Origin: Caballeronia terrestris | GTDB taxonomy: Bacteria; Pseudomonadota; Gammaproteobacteria; Burkholderiales; Burkholderiaceae | Assembly: GCF_001544515.1 (NCBI RefSeq) | Contig: NZ_FCOL02000001.1 | Coordinates: 186,001 to 250,000, forward strand | DNA length: 64,000 bases | Reading direction: 5' to 3' | Shown: piece by piece, positions 7,986 through 17,600 of the stretch | How positions within the stretch are numbered: position 1 is the first letter of the stretch | How the letters are laid out: every line of letters starts with the position of its first letter | The notes under the pieces: generated by a model | Told to the model about the DNA's origin: nothing | Seen by the model: the letters and a program-made list of their open reading frames with translations, nothing else | The model's database searches: none | Program-made: the position numbers and the translations under genes

Positions 7986-8770
7986 AAGTCATCACCGTCG
8001 TGTCCGCCAAGGGCGGCGTCGGCAAGACGACGCTCGCCGCAAACCTCGCATCGGTGCTCGCGGCGCGCGGGCGTCGCGTGATCGTGCTCGACCTCGATCC
8101 GCAGAACGCGCTGCGCCTGCACTTCGGCATCCCGCTCGACAGCATCGACGGCATTTCGCGCGCCACGCTCGCCGGCGACGCCTGGCAAACCGTGATGTTC
8201 GACGGCGTCGATGGTGTGACGGTCCTGCCCTACGGCGCGGTCCTGGAAGACGATCGCCGCCGCTTCGAAGCGCACATCGATCGCGAGCCGGCGTGGCTCG
8301 CGCATTCGCTCGATACGCTCGGCCTCGACGCGTCCGACATCGTGATCGTCGATACCCCGCCGGGCTCGTCGGTCTACACGCGCGCGGCGCTGACGGCGGC
8401 GAATTTCGCGCTGAACGTCGTGCTCGCGGACGCCGCCTCCTACGCCGCGATCCCGCAGATGGAACGCATGATCGAGAACTACGCCGCGCCGCGCAGCGAT
8501 TTCGCCGGTCAGGGCTACGTCGTGAATCAGGTCGACCAGTCGCGCCAGTTGAGCAAGGACGTGCTGAAAGTGCTGCGCAACATGCTCGGCTCGAAGGTGT
8601 TTCCGGGCGTGATCCATCAGGACGAAGGCGTGAGCGAATCGCTCGCCTGCGACACAACGCTGATCCACTACGATCCGCTCTCCCAGGCCGCTGCCGATCT
8701 GCGCGCGTGCGGCGACTGGCTGCTGTCGGCGATCGACACGATGCAGGTTTCGCCGAGGAATGTCGCATGA
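7982..8770 (+). CDS. bcsQ: Cellulose biosynthesis protein BcsQ (MinD/ParA-like ATPase)
   Basis: 262-residue ParA/MinD-family ATPase needed for polar localisation or assembly of the cellulose synthase in enterobacteria. The start is the ATG at 7982, overlapping the bcsP stop (ATGA); an upstream in-frame ATG at 7955 would lie inside bcsP. The deviant Walker A SAKGGVGKTTLA is at residues 7-18, followed by a DLDPQNALR switch strand and IVDTPPGSS as Walker B/switch II. The stop overlaps the bcsA start by ATGA, so translation is coupled. Confidence 0.93.
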   Translation: MKVITVVSAKGGVGKTTLAANLASVLAARGRRVIVLDLDPQNALRLHFGIPLDSIDGISRATLAGDAWQTVMFDGVDGVTVLPYGAVLEDDRRRFEAHIDREPAWLAHSLDTLGLDASDIVIVDTPPGSSVYTRAALTAANFALNVVLADAASYAAIPQMERMIENYAAPRSDFAGQGYVVNQVDQSRQLSKDVLKVLRNMLGSKVFPGVIHQDEGVSESLACDTTLIHYDPLSQAAADLRACGDWLLSAIDTMQVSPRNVA

Positions 8771-10974
8771 GCACGACCAACGCCACGCCCGACGCAGGCG
8801 AAGGGCCGCCGTCGCGGCTCGAACGCTTCGTCGATTCACGCATCTGGGGAAGCCGCGCCGTCACGATCCTCGTGACGCTGTTCGCGGTCGTCGCGCTCTA
8901 TTTCGTCGTGACGGTGCCCCTCGCGTTCGGCCAGCAGCTTGCGTTCGCGACCATCTGCTTCCTGTTCGCGCTCTTTTTCCGCCGCCTGCAGGGCCAGTAC
9001 GCGACGCTCGTGATGATCATGCTGTCGGTGGTCGCGTCGGGCCGCTACATGTTCTGGCGCCTGACCGAAACCACCTACTGGGAGCGCCCGCTCGACGCTG
9101 CCTGGGGCCTCCTGCTGGTCGCCGCCGAAGTGTATTCGGCGCTCGTCCTGCTGCTCGGCTATTTCCAGACCGCCTGGCCGCTCAAGCGCAAGCCGATGCC
9201 GCTGCCCGCCTCGCGCGACGAATGGCCTACCGTCGACATCTTCATCCCGACCTACAACGAGCCGCTGACGGTCGTGAAGCCGACGATCTACGCCGCGCTC
9301 GCGCTCGACTATCCCGCCGACAAGATCGCGATCCACGTCCTCGACGACGGCCGCCGTCCCGAATTCAAGGCGTTCTGCGAGGAAATCGGCGTCAACTGGA
9401 CGATCCGCACGCACAATCGCCACGCGAAGGCCGGCAATATCAACGAAGCGCTGAAGATCACGAAGGGCGAATACCTCGCGATCTTCGACTGCGATCACAT
9501 CCCGACGCGCTCGTTCCTGCAGATCGGCCTCGGCTGGTTCCTGCACGACAAGCTGCTCTCGATGCTGCAGACGCCCCACCATTTCTTCTCGCCCGATCCG
9601 TTCGAGCGCAACCTCGGCACCTTCCGCAAGGTGCCGAACGAAGGCGAACTGTTCTACGGCCTCGTGCAGGACGGCAACGACCTGTGGAATGCGACCTTCT
9701 TCTGCGGCTCGTGCGCGCTTTTGCGCCGCACGATGGTGGAAGAGATCGGCGGCATCGCGGTGGAAACGGTGACGGAAGACGCGCATACGGCGCTGAAGCT
9801 CCACCGCCTCGGCTACACGACCGCCTATCTCGCGATTCCGCAGGCGGCGGGCCTTGCGACCGAGAGTTTGTCGGGCCACATCGGCCAGCGGATTCGCTGG
9901 GCGCGCGGCATGACGCAGATTTTCCGCATCGACAATCCGCTCACCGGGCGCGGCCTCAAGATCGGCCAGCGCCTGTGCTATCTGAACGCGATGATGCACT
10001 TCTTCTACGGCATCCCGCGGCTCGTCTTCCTGACCGCGCCGCTCTCGTTCCTGTTCTTCGGTGCGCACGTGATCGAAGCGGCGGCGAGCACCATTGCGAT
10101 CTTCGCGCTGCCGCACATGATGCACGCCAGCATCACGAACTCGCGGATGCAGCGCTCGTTCCGCCATTCGTTCTGGGCGGAAGTGTATGAATCTGTGCTG
10201 GCGTCGTACATCACGGCTCCGACGCTGCTCGCCGTCATCAACCCGAAGCTCGGCAAGTTCAACGTGACGGCGAAGGGCGGCCAGATCGCGAAGGACTATT
10301 TCGACTGGTCGATCTCGCGTCCGTACCTGTTTTTGCTGCTTTTGAACCTGATTGGCTTCGGCGCGGGCATCGCGCATATCTATTTGTACTGGGATGTGCG
10401 CAGCGAAGTGCAGACCACCGTGCTGAACCTCTGCTGGACCGTCTACAACATGCTGATCCTCGGCGCGAGCGTCGCGGCGGCGAGCGAACGGCGCCAGGTC
10501 CGCACGACGCATCGCGTGCACATGGAAATGCCCGTGATGCTCAAGTTCTCGACGGGCAGAACGCTCGCATGCCAGACGATCGACTATTCGGAAGGCGGCG
10601 TCGGCGTGAAGCTGCCGAACGACATCGAAGTGCCGATGCACGAGCGCGTGACCGTCTCGCTCTTCCGGGGCGACGAGGAATACGCATTCCCCGCCACGGT
10701 TGGCTTCACGGCGCCGGGGCGCGTCGGGCTGCGCTTCGGGACGCTCACGCGCGAGCAGGAGTTCGAGTTCGTCAAGACGACCTTCGCCCGTGCCGACGCC
10801 TGGACCGGCTGGTCCGACGGACGTCTCGCGGATACGCCGCTGCGCGGCCTGTCCCACGTGCTTCTGGTGGGCACGCGGGGCATCGCCGGGCTCTTCGAAC
10901 ATCTTCACAACGACCTTCTGACGTGGATGCGCAAGCGCCCGATCGATACCAAGAAGCTGAAAACGAAAGACTGA
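8767..10974 (+). CDS. bcsA: Cellulose synthase catalytic subunit BcsA
   Basis: 735-residue inner-membrane GT2 glycosyltransferase that polymerises UDP-glucose into beta-1,4-glucan and translocates the chain. Visible motifs: VLDDG (about 190-194), FDCDH (DxD, about 240), VTED (catalytic base, about 335-338) and QRIRW (374-378), flanked by N- and C-terminal membrane helices. A PilZ domain starts at about 575 with RRQVRTTHR (RxxxR) and has DYSEGG (DxSxGG), the c-di-GMP-binding residues, so activation by cyclic di-GMP is expected. The start ATG overlaps the bcsQ stop. Length and order are normal for BcsA without a fused BcsB. Confidence 0.97.
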   Translation: MSTTNATPDAGEGPPSRLERFVDSRIWGSRAVTILVTLFAVVALYFVVTVPLAFGQQLAFATICFLFALFFRRLQGQYATLVMIMLSVVASGRYMFWRLTETTYWERPLDAAWGLLLVAAEVYSALVLLLGYFQTAWPLKRKPMPLPASRDEWPTVDIFIPTYNEPLTVVKPTIYAALALDYPADKIAIHVLDDGRRPEFKAFCEEIGVNWTIRTHNRHAKAGNINEALKITKGEYLAIFDCDHIPTRSFLQIGLGWFLHDKLLSMLQTPHHFFSPDPFERNLGTFRKVPNEGELFYGLVQDGNDLWNATFFCGSCALLRRTMVEEIGGIAVETVTEDAHTALKLHRLGYTTAYLAIPQAAGLATESLSGHIGQRIRWARGMTQIFRIDNPLTGRGLKIGQRLCYLNAMMHFFYGIPRLVFLTAPLSFLFFGAHVIEAAASTIAIFALPHMMHASITNSRMQRSFRHSFWAEVYESVLASYITAPTLLAVINPKLGKFNVTAKGGQIAKDYFDWSISRPYLFLLLLNLIGFGAGIAHIYLYWDVRSEVQTTVLNLCWTVYNMLILGASVAAASERRQVRTTHRVHMEMPVMLKFSTGRTLACQTIDYSEGGVGVKLPNDIEVPMHERVTVSLFRGDEEYAFPATVGFTAPGRVGLRFGTLTREQEFEFVKTTFARADAWTGWSDGRLADTPLRGLSHVLLVGTRGIAGLFEHLHNDLLTWMRKRPIDTKKLKTKD

Positions 10975-10977
10975 AAA

Positions 10978-13476
10978 ATGGGCAAAGGCATGTCGAAGTT
11001 GCGCGTGGATAACAACGTACGGGGCGAGCGCACGCCGCGTTTTTGCGAAAGGCCCCTGGGGCGCGTGATCGCGATCTGCATGGCATTGCAGACGGCGTTC
11101 GCAGCGCCCCTGGCCGCAGCGGCGACAGCGGTGGCCACGGCGGCGAGCGCGCCCGCTGCCGGCACCAACGTCGCGACCGGCGTAGGCTCCGTGCCGGCGC
11201 CGAGCCCGGCCGTGCTGCTCAATCCGAACACGATTCCCCAGCCTGCGCTCGCGATGCCCGTGCCCGCATTCGCCGGCAATCAGGCGAAGCCGCTCAACGC
11301 GCGCACGCCGACCACCGCCGATCCGGGCACGCTCGTGCCGGGAGGACGCCGCCAGTCGCTTTCGTTCGTCGATCTCGGCGCGCTCGATCCGCTGCAACTG
11401 CGCGGCACCGACGTCCAGAACGGCGTGCCCTTCTCGGTGCGCGGCGACGAAGTCGTGACCGCTGCCGTGCTGCATCTGATCTACAGCTACTCGCCGGCGC
11501 TGCTGCCGAACATCTCGCAACTGAAGGTGCTGATCAACGGCGAAGTCGCGGCTACGCTGCCGGTGCCGCGCGATCAGGCGGGCACGCTCGTCGCGCGTGA
11601 TGTGTCGATCGATCCGCGCTTCATCACCGAGTTCAACCACCTGAACGTGCAACTGATCGGGCACTACACGCAGCAATGCGAGGACCCGTCGAGCTCGTCG
11701 CTATGGGCGACCGTCAGTAACGCGAGTTCGCTCGACCTGACCTACGCGTTCCTCGCGAGCAAGCCCGATCTCGCCGCGCTTCCCGCGCCCTTCTTCGACC
11801 GCCGCGACGTGCGCCGGCTCGAACTGCCGTTCGTGTTCGCGCAAAAGCCGAGCACGCAGGCGCTCGAAGCGGCCGGTTCGGTCGCGTCGTGGTTAGGCTC
11901 GCTCGCGGGCTATCGCGGCGCGGTGTTCCCCGCGCAGATCGACAACGCGCCGCTCTCGGGCAACGCCGTCATCTTCGCGACCTCCGATGCGCGCCCGGCC
12001 GGCATCGAGATTCCGGCGGTGTCGGGGCCGACGATCGCCGTGGTCGACCGCCCGGCGCCCGCGCGCGGACGCTTCCTGCTCGTGCTCGGCCGCAACGATT
12101 CCGAATTGAAGACCGCCGCGCGCGCGCTCGGCATGGGCCAGAACGCGCTGTCCGGTGAAAGCGCGACGATCACGCAACTGACCGATCTCCAGCCGCGCCG
12201 TCCCTACGACGCCCCGAACTGGCTGCCGACCGACCGTCCAGTACGCTTCGGCGAGCTGGCGGAAGCGCGCGACCTGACCGTCAACGGCTACGACGCCGAC
12301 GCCGTGCGCGTGAACCTGCGCGTGCCGCCCGATCTCTTCATGTGGCAGACGAAGGGCGCGCCGATCGACCTCGCGTACCGCTACACGGTGCGCCCGGCGC
12401 CGGACCGCTCGTCACTCAACATCAGCGTGAACAACGGTTTCGTGCAGTCGCTGCGGATTCCGGCGGTGTCGGCATCGACGTTCGATCTCGGCCAGTACTT
12501 CAGCCGCGTGATGCCGGACAAGACCGTCGCCGCGCGCCGCCAGATCTATCTGCCGCCGCTGCTCCTCACGCCGCGCGCCCAGTTGCGCCTGCACTTCTAC
12601 TACGACATCCCGAAGACGGGCGAATGTACGGGGCGCGTGCTGGACAACGTCGTCGGCGCGATCGATCCGAATTCGACCATCGATCTGTCCGGGTTCCCGC
12701 ACTACATGGCCCTGCCCGATCTGGCCGCGTTCGCGAACGGCGGCTTCCCGTTCACGCGGATGGCCGATTTGTCCCAGACAGCGGTGATCCTGCCGAACGA
12801 GGCCGGTTCCGCCGACTACACCCTGTATTTGCTCGAAATGGGCCGCATGGGCGCATCGACGGGTTATCCGGCGACGGGCGTCACGGTCGGGTTCGCCGAA
12901 CAGGTCGACCAGTTCGCCGACAAGGACCTCCTGATCCTCGGCTCGCCGGGACGCCAGCCGCTGCTGCAGCGCTGGGCCAAGTCGATGCCCTTCTCCGGCG
13001 ACGGCGACGCGCGCACCTTCCAGTTGACGGACGTCGCGTACAAGGTCGTCGACTGGTGGCACGGCGAGCATGGCGTCGAGCGCTCGCCGGCGCGTGCGGA
13101 TCTGTCGCTCGTCAGCAGCAATGGCGATGCGCTGATCTCCGGCTTCGAATCGCCGCTGAAGAAGGATCGAAGCGCGGTGGCGCTCGTGAGCGCGGCGGGT
13201 CAGTCGGACGCTGATCTCAGCGCGGCGCTCCTCGACAACGACCTGCTGCCGAGCATTCAGGGCGCGATGGCGGTGATCCACGGACGCACCGTCACCGTGA
13301 CGTCGAACGGCGAGGCGTACTACGTCGGCCATCTGTCGCCGATGCATTACATGCGCTGGGCGCTGTCGTCTCATCCGGTTCTGCTGGTGATCGGCGGGCT
13401 GCTTGCCGCGCTGATCATCGCCGCGCTGTTCTACCGCACGTTGCGCGCGATCGCCGCGCGCCGGCTGAGGGACTGA
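10978..13476 (+). CDS. bcsB: Cellulose synthase periplasmic subunit BcsB
   Basis: 832-residue periplasmic partner that guides the glucan out of BcsA and anchors to the membrane by a C-terminal helix. Seen: an export signal at about 25-45 (RVIAICMALQTAFAAPLAA), a long Ala/Pro-rich spacer, BcsB carbohydrate-binding/flavodoxin-like repeats, and a terminal membrane segment (LLVIGGLLAALIIAALFY) with a basic tail. It starts 3 bp after bcsA. An alternative ATG at 10990 gives a start four codons shorter. It is followed after 1 bp by bcsZ. Confidence 0.95.
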   Translation: MGKGMSKLRVDNNVRGERTPRFCERPLGRVIAICMALQTAFAAPLAAAATAVATAASAPAAGTNVATGVGSVPAPSPAVLLNPNTIPQPALAMPVPAFAGNQAKPLNARTPTTADPGTLVPGGRRQSLSFVDLGALDPLQLRGTDVQNGVPFSVRGDEVVTAAVLHLIYSYSPALLPNISQLKVLINGEVAATLPVPRDQAGTLVARDVSIDPRFITEFNHLNVQLIGHYTQQCEDPSSSSLWATVSNASSLDLTYAFLASKPDLAALPAPFFDRRDVRRLELPFVFAQKPSTQALEAAGSVASWLGSLAGYRGAVFPAQIDNAPLSGNAVIFATSDARPAGIEIPAVSGPTIAVVDRPAPARGRFLLVLGRNDSELKTAARALGMGQNALSGESATITQLTDLQPRRPYDAPNWLPTDRPVRFGELAEARDLTVNGYDADAVRVNLRVPPDLFMWQTKGAPIDLAYRYTVRPAPDRSSLNISVNNGFVQSLRIPAVSASTFDLGQYFSRVMPDKTVAARRQIYLPPLLLTPRAQLRLHFYYDIPKTGECTGRVLDNVVGAIDPNSTIDLSGFPHYMALPDLAAFANGGFPFTRMADLSQTAVILPNEAGSADYTLYLLEMGRMGASTGYPATGVTVGFAEQVDQFADKDLLILGSPGRQPLLQRWAKSMPFSGDGDARTFQLTDVAYKVVDWWHGEHGVERSPARADLSLVSSNGDALISGFESPLKKDRSAVALVSAAGQSDADLSAALLDNDLLPSIQGAMAVIHGRTVTVTSNGEAYYVGHLSPMHYMRWALSSHPVLLVIGGLLAALIIAALFYRTLRAIAARRLRD

Positions 13477-13477
13477 C

Positions 13478-14629
13478 ATGCGGCATGTGATCGGAATCGG
13501 CGTATCGGCGGTGCTGCTGGCCACGGGCGCCGCCAACGTGGCCAACGCCGCCCAGTGCCCCGCCGAATGGAACGCGTACCGCACGTTCGTCGAGCGCTTC
13601 GTGCAGGCAGACGGCCGCGTGATCGACTATTCGACGCCCGCGCAGCAGACGACTTCGGAAGGCCAGTCGTACGCGATGTTCTTCGCGCTCGTCGCAAACG
13701 ACCGTGCGACGTTCGACCGCCTGCTCAACTGGACGCGCACGAATCTCGCCGGCAACCAGTTCGACGCGCAGAACGTGCGCTTGCCCGCGTGGCAATGGGG
13801 CCGGAAGCCGGACGGCTCGTATGGCGTGCTCGATCCAAATTCGGCATCGGATTCGGATGTGTGGATCGCCTACGATTTGTTGCAGGCCGGGCGCCTCTGG
13901 AAAGACCCCGCGTACACGAAGCTCGGCCAGGCGCTCGCCGTGCAGATCGCGAAGCAGGAAGTCGTCGATCTGCCGAATCTCGGGCCGATGTTGCTGCCCG
14001 GCCCGATCGGCTTCAAGACTGGCGACGTGACGCGCCTGAATCCGAGTTATCTGCCGCTGCCCGTGCTGCGCGCACTCGCGCATGAAGTACCGGGCGGCCC
14101 GTGGGCGCGCATCGCGGAGAACGCCTACAAGCTCGTCAAAACGACGTCGCCGCACGGCTACGCGCCCGACTGGGCGGCATACAAGGACGGCCAGTTCGTG
14201 GTCGATCCGAAAAACGGCGACACCGGCAGCTACGACGCAATCCGCGTCTATCTGTGGGCGGGACTCGCCGCGCCGGCCGATCCGCTCGCGAAGCCGTGGC
14301 TCGCCGCGCTCGGCGGCATGCGCCAGAGCATCGCGCAGACGGGCGTGCCGCCGGAGCGCGTCGCCTCGACGACAGGCGCGCCCACAGGCGACGGCCCGCT
14401 CAGCTACTGGGCGGCGCTCGCGCCGTACTTCAAGGCATTGGGCGACGAGCGCGCGCTCGGCCTCGCCCGCACCCATCTCGCTGCACTCGACGCGCCGCCG
14501 CAAGGCGCCGGGCGCGACCCTGTCTACTACGATCGTGTGCTGGGCTTGTTCGGCACTGGATTCATCGACGGCCGCTATCGTTTCGACGATGCCGGCCGTC
14601 TCGTGCCGAGCTGGAGAAGCGCATGTTGA
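13478..14629 (+). CDS. bcsZ: Endo-beta-1,4-glucanase BcsZ (glycoside hydrolase family 8)
   Basis: 383-residue periplasmic cellulase of the bcs system, which trims or proofreads glucan. A signal peptide covers about residues 1-25 (VIGIGVSAVLLATGAANVA). The GH8 proton donor is expected at Glu61 in TSEGQSYAMFF and the catalytic Asp at about 253 in GSYDAIRVYLW; substrate-site blocks PAWQWG and SDSDVWIAYDLLQAG are present. The gene lies between bcsB and bcsC, and its last codons overlap the bcsC start by 7 bp, as in many proteobacterial operons. Confidence 0.95.
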   Translation: MRHVIGIGVSAVLLATGAANVANAAQCPAEWNAYRTFVERFVQADGRVIDYSTPAQQTTSEGQSYAMFFALVANDRATFDRLLNWTRTNLAGNQFDAQNVRLPAWQWGRKPDGSYGVLDPNSASDSDVWIAYDLLQAGRLWKDPAYTKLGQALAVQIAKQEVVDLPNLGPMLLPGPIGFKTGDVTRLNPSYLPLPVLRALAHEVPGGPWARIAENAYKLVKTTSPHGYAPDWAAYKDGQFVVDPKNGDTGSYDAIRVYLWAGLAAPADPLAKPWLAALGGMRQSIAQTGVPPERVASTTGAPTGDGPLSYWAALAPYFKALGDERALGLARTHLAALDAPPQGAGRDPVYYDRVLGLFGTGFIDGRYRFDDAGRLVPSWRSAC

Positions 14630-17600
14630 TTCGCGCTAAAAAACGCGTCATTGCACTCAGTCTCGCGACGGCGTTCGCCGCGCAGGCTCCCGGAATCGTC
14701 TGCGCGCAGGCGGCCGCCGATCCGCTGAACGTGCTGATCGACCAGGGCAAGTACTGGCAGTCCCACAAGCGCGGCGACCTCGCCGAGCAGGCGTGGCAGA
14801 AAGTGCTGCGCATCGACCCGAAACAGCCCGACGCGCTGTTCGGCATGGGCATGGTGCTCGCCGACCGCAAGGACGGCAGCGGCGCGCAGCAGTATCTCGC
14901 GCGTCTGCGGGAAGTCGCGCCGAATTATCCGAGCATCGACGATCTCGGCCGGCGCCTCGGCGAAACCAGTTCGCGCGACCAGACCGTGAACGACGCGCGG
15001 CGCCTCGCGCAAAGCGGGCAGAGTGCGTCCGCGGTGCAGGAATACAAGCGCGCGATCGAAGGCAAGCCCGCGACACCCGCGCTCCAGCTCGAGTATTACC
15101 AGGCGCTCGCCGCCACGCCGCAGGGCTGGGACGAAGCCCGCCGCGGGCTCGAACAGCTCGCGCGCCAGAACGCCGACGATCCGCGCTACACGCTCGCCTA
15201 CGCGCAGCACCTGACCTATCGCGATACGACGCGGCGCGACGGCATCGCGCGTCTTGCGCAACTGTCGAACGATTCGACGGTCGGCGCAGCGGCCAAGAAA
15301 AGCTGGCGGCAGGCGCTCTTGTGGCTCGGCGCGCGCGCGTCCGATGCGCCGCTTTATCAGGCGTACCTTCAAACCTCACCGGACGACGCCGCCGTCAAGG
15401 CCCGCTTCGATTCGATGGTGCAGCAGGACAAGGCCGCGCGCGAACGCTCGCAGGCCGACGCCGCCGTCGATGCGCGCGGGCGCACCGTCGCGGAAGGCTT
15501 CACTGCGCTCGATCGCGGCGATCTCGTGACGGCGCGCGCGAAGTTTTCGTCGGTGCTGGCATCGAATCCGAACGATGGCGATGCGCTCGGCGGCATGGGC
15601 GTCGCGTCGCTCAAGCAGGAGCGGTTTGCCGAGGCGCGCACGTATCTGGAACGCGCGTCGCGGGCGGGCAATCCCGCGCGCTGGAAGGACGCGCTCACCA
15701 GCGCGACCTACTGGACCTACACGAGCGAGGCGATCGGCGCGCGCAGCAACGGCGACAACGCGAAGGCTAAGGCGCTGCTGGAACGCGCGATTGCGGTGAA
15801 TCCGTCCGACGTCACCGCGCAGACGCTGCTCGGCGAGACGCTGCTCGCCTCCGGCGACCCGCGCGGCGCCGAAGCCGCGTACCGCATGGCGCTGCGCCGT
15901 CAGGCCGACAATCCCGACGCGATCCGCGGACTCGTCGGGGCGCTCGCGGCCCAGGGTCGCGGCGACGAGGCGCTCGAATTCGCGAACCGGCTGAACGCGG
16001 AGCAGCAATCGAAGGCAGGCGGCATCAACAAGCTGCGCGGCGAGGCGCAAGCGGCGCAGGCGCGCGCGGCAGAAGCGCGCGGCGATCTGGGCAGCGCGCG
16101 CAGTCTCTTCGAGGACGCGCTGCTGAACAATCCCGACGATCCGTGGCTGCGGCTCGACCTCGCGCGCATCTACGTGCGGCAGGGCGCGGTCGCGAACGCG
16201 CGCAGCATGATGGACGGCCTGCTCGCCGCCCATCCCGACATGACCGACGCGCTTTACGCGAGCGCGCTGCTGTCCGCCGAGACGCAGGACTGGTCGGCGG
16301 GGCTCGTGCAGCTCGAGCGGATTCCCGCCGCGCAGCGCACCGCCGCGATGACCACGCTGCAGCATCGGCTGTGGGTCCATCAACAGGCCGATCTCGCCGT
16401 GCGCCTCGCGCGCGGCGGGCAGCGCCAGCAGGCGTTCGCCACGCTGCAGGCGGCGGAGCCGGTCGCGTATGGATCGCCCGAACTGATCGGAGCGGTGGCG
16501 TCGGGGTATCTGGCGGCCGGCGATCAGGGCCGCGCGCTCTCGCTCGTGCGCAACGCGATGGCCGCCGCGCCCAGCGATGCCGGTCTCTTGCTGCAATACG
16601 CGGGCATCCTTTCGTCGACGCGGCAGGACGCCGAGCTCGGCTCGGTGATGCGCCGCCTCGCTTCGATGCAACTCACGCCGCAGCAGCGCACCGATTTCGG
16701 CAACCTGAATCTCGGGATCGTGATCCGTCAGGCCGATGCCGTGCGCCTGCGCGGCGACCTCGCCGCGGCCTACGACGTCATCTCGCCGTGGCTCGCAGCG
16801 ATGCCGGACAACGCCGATTTGCAGGCGGCGCTCGCCCGTCTCTACACCTCCGCCGGCGACGATGCCAGCGCGCTCCGGTGCTATCGTCAGGCGCTCACCC
16901 GCCGTCCCGACGATCTCGATCTGCAGGTCGCCGCGATCCCCGCAGCGGCTGGCGCGAAGGATTTCCGTTACGCGGAGACGCTCGCGAACCAGGCGCTGCA
17001 AACCGCACCGGGCGACCCTGCGGTGCTCGCCGCCGTGGGACGGATGTATCGCGCGGAGGGCAAGCTCAGTCTCGCAGCGCAGTATCTGCAGCGCTCGCTC
17101 ATCGCAGCCAATACGCCGCTTGCGCCGTCCGCACGGCCAGTCGCCGGTGCGCCGAGCAACGTGCCGCGCGGCTGGGAAACCGCGATGCAGCGCATCGGCA
17201 CGACGCCGCTGCCGGGCACGAATCCGTTCGAAGGCAAGACGGCCGTCGATACGGCCACGAACGCTTCCCCGGCCCCTTTCCAGCCGACTACCTCTCCGAC
17301 GCAAGCCGTGCCGAACTACCTGCCGCCTTCCCAGCCCGCGCCTTATGTCGCGCCCTATGTTGCGCCCTACGGAGCGCCAGGGGCGCCGTCCGGTGTGCCT
17401 CGTCCGGTGGCCGCGAGCGGAGGCTACGGTGCCGATACGTACGGCTCGGGCCAGTCGGGCGCGCCCGCCGCCGCGCCGTTGCAACCGTATCCGGGGCAAG
17501 ACGCGCAGCAGTATCAGCCCGCTTATCCGCAGCAACAGCAAGCGCAGCCGTATCAGCCGGGATACCCGCAGCAGCAGTATCAGCAGGCGCCAGCGCCCTA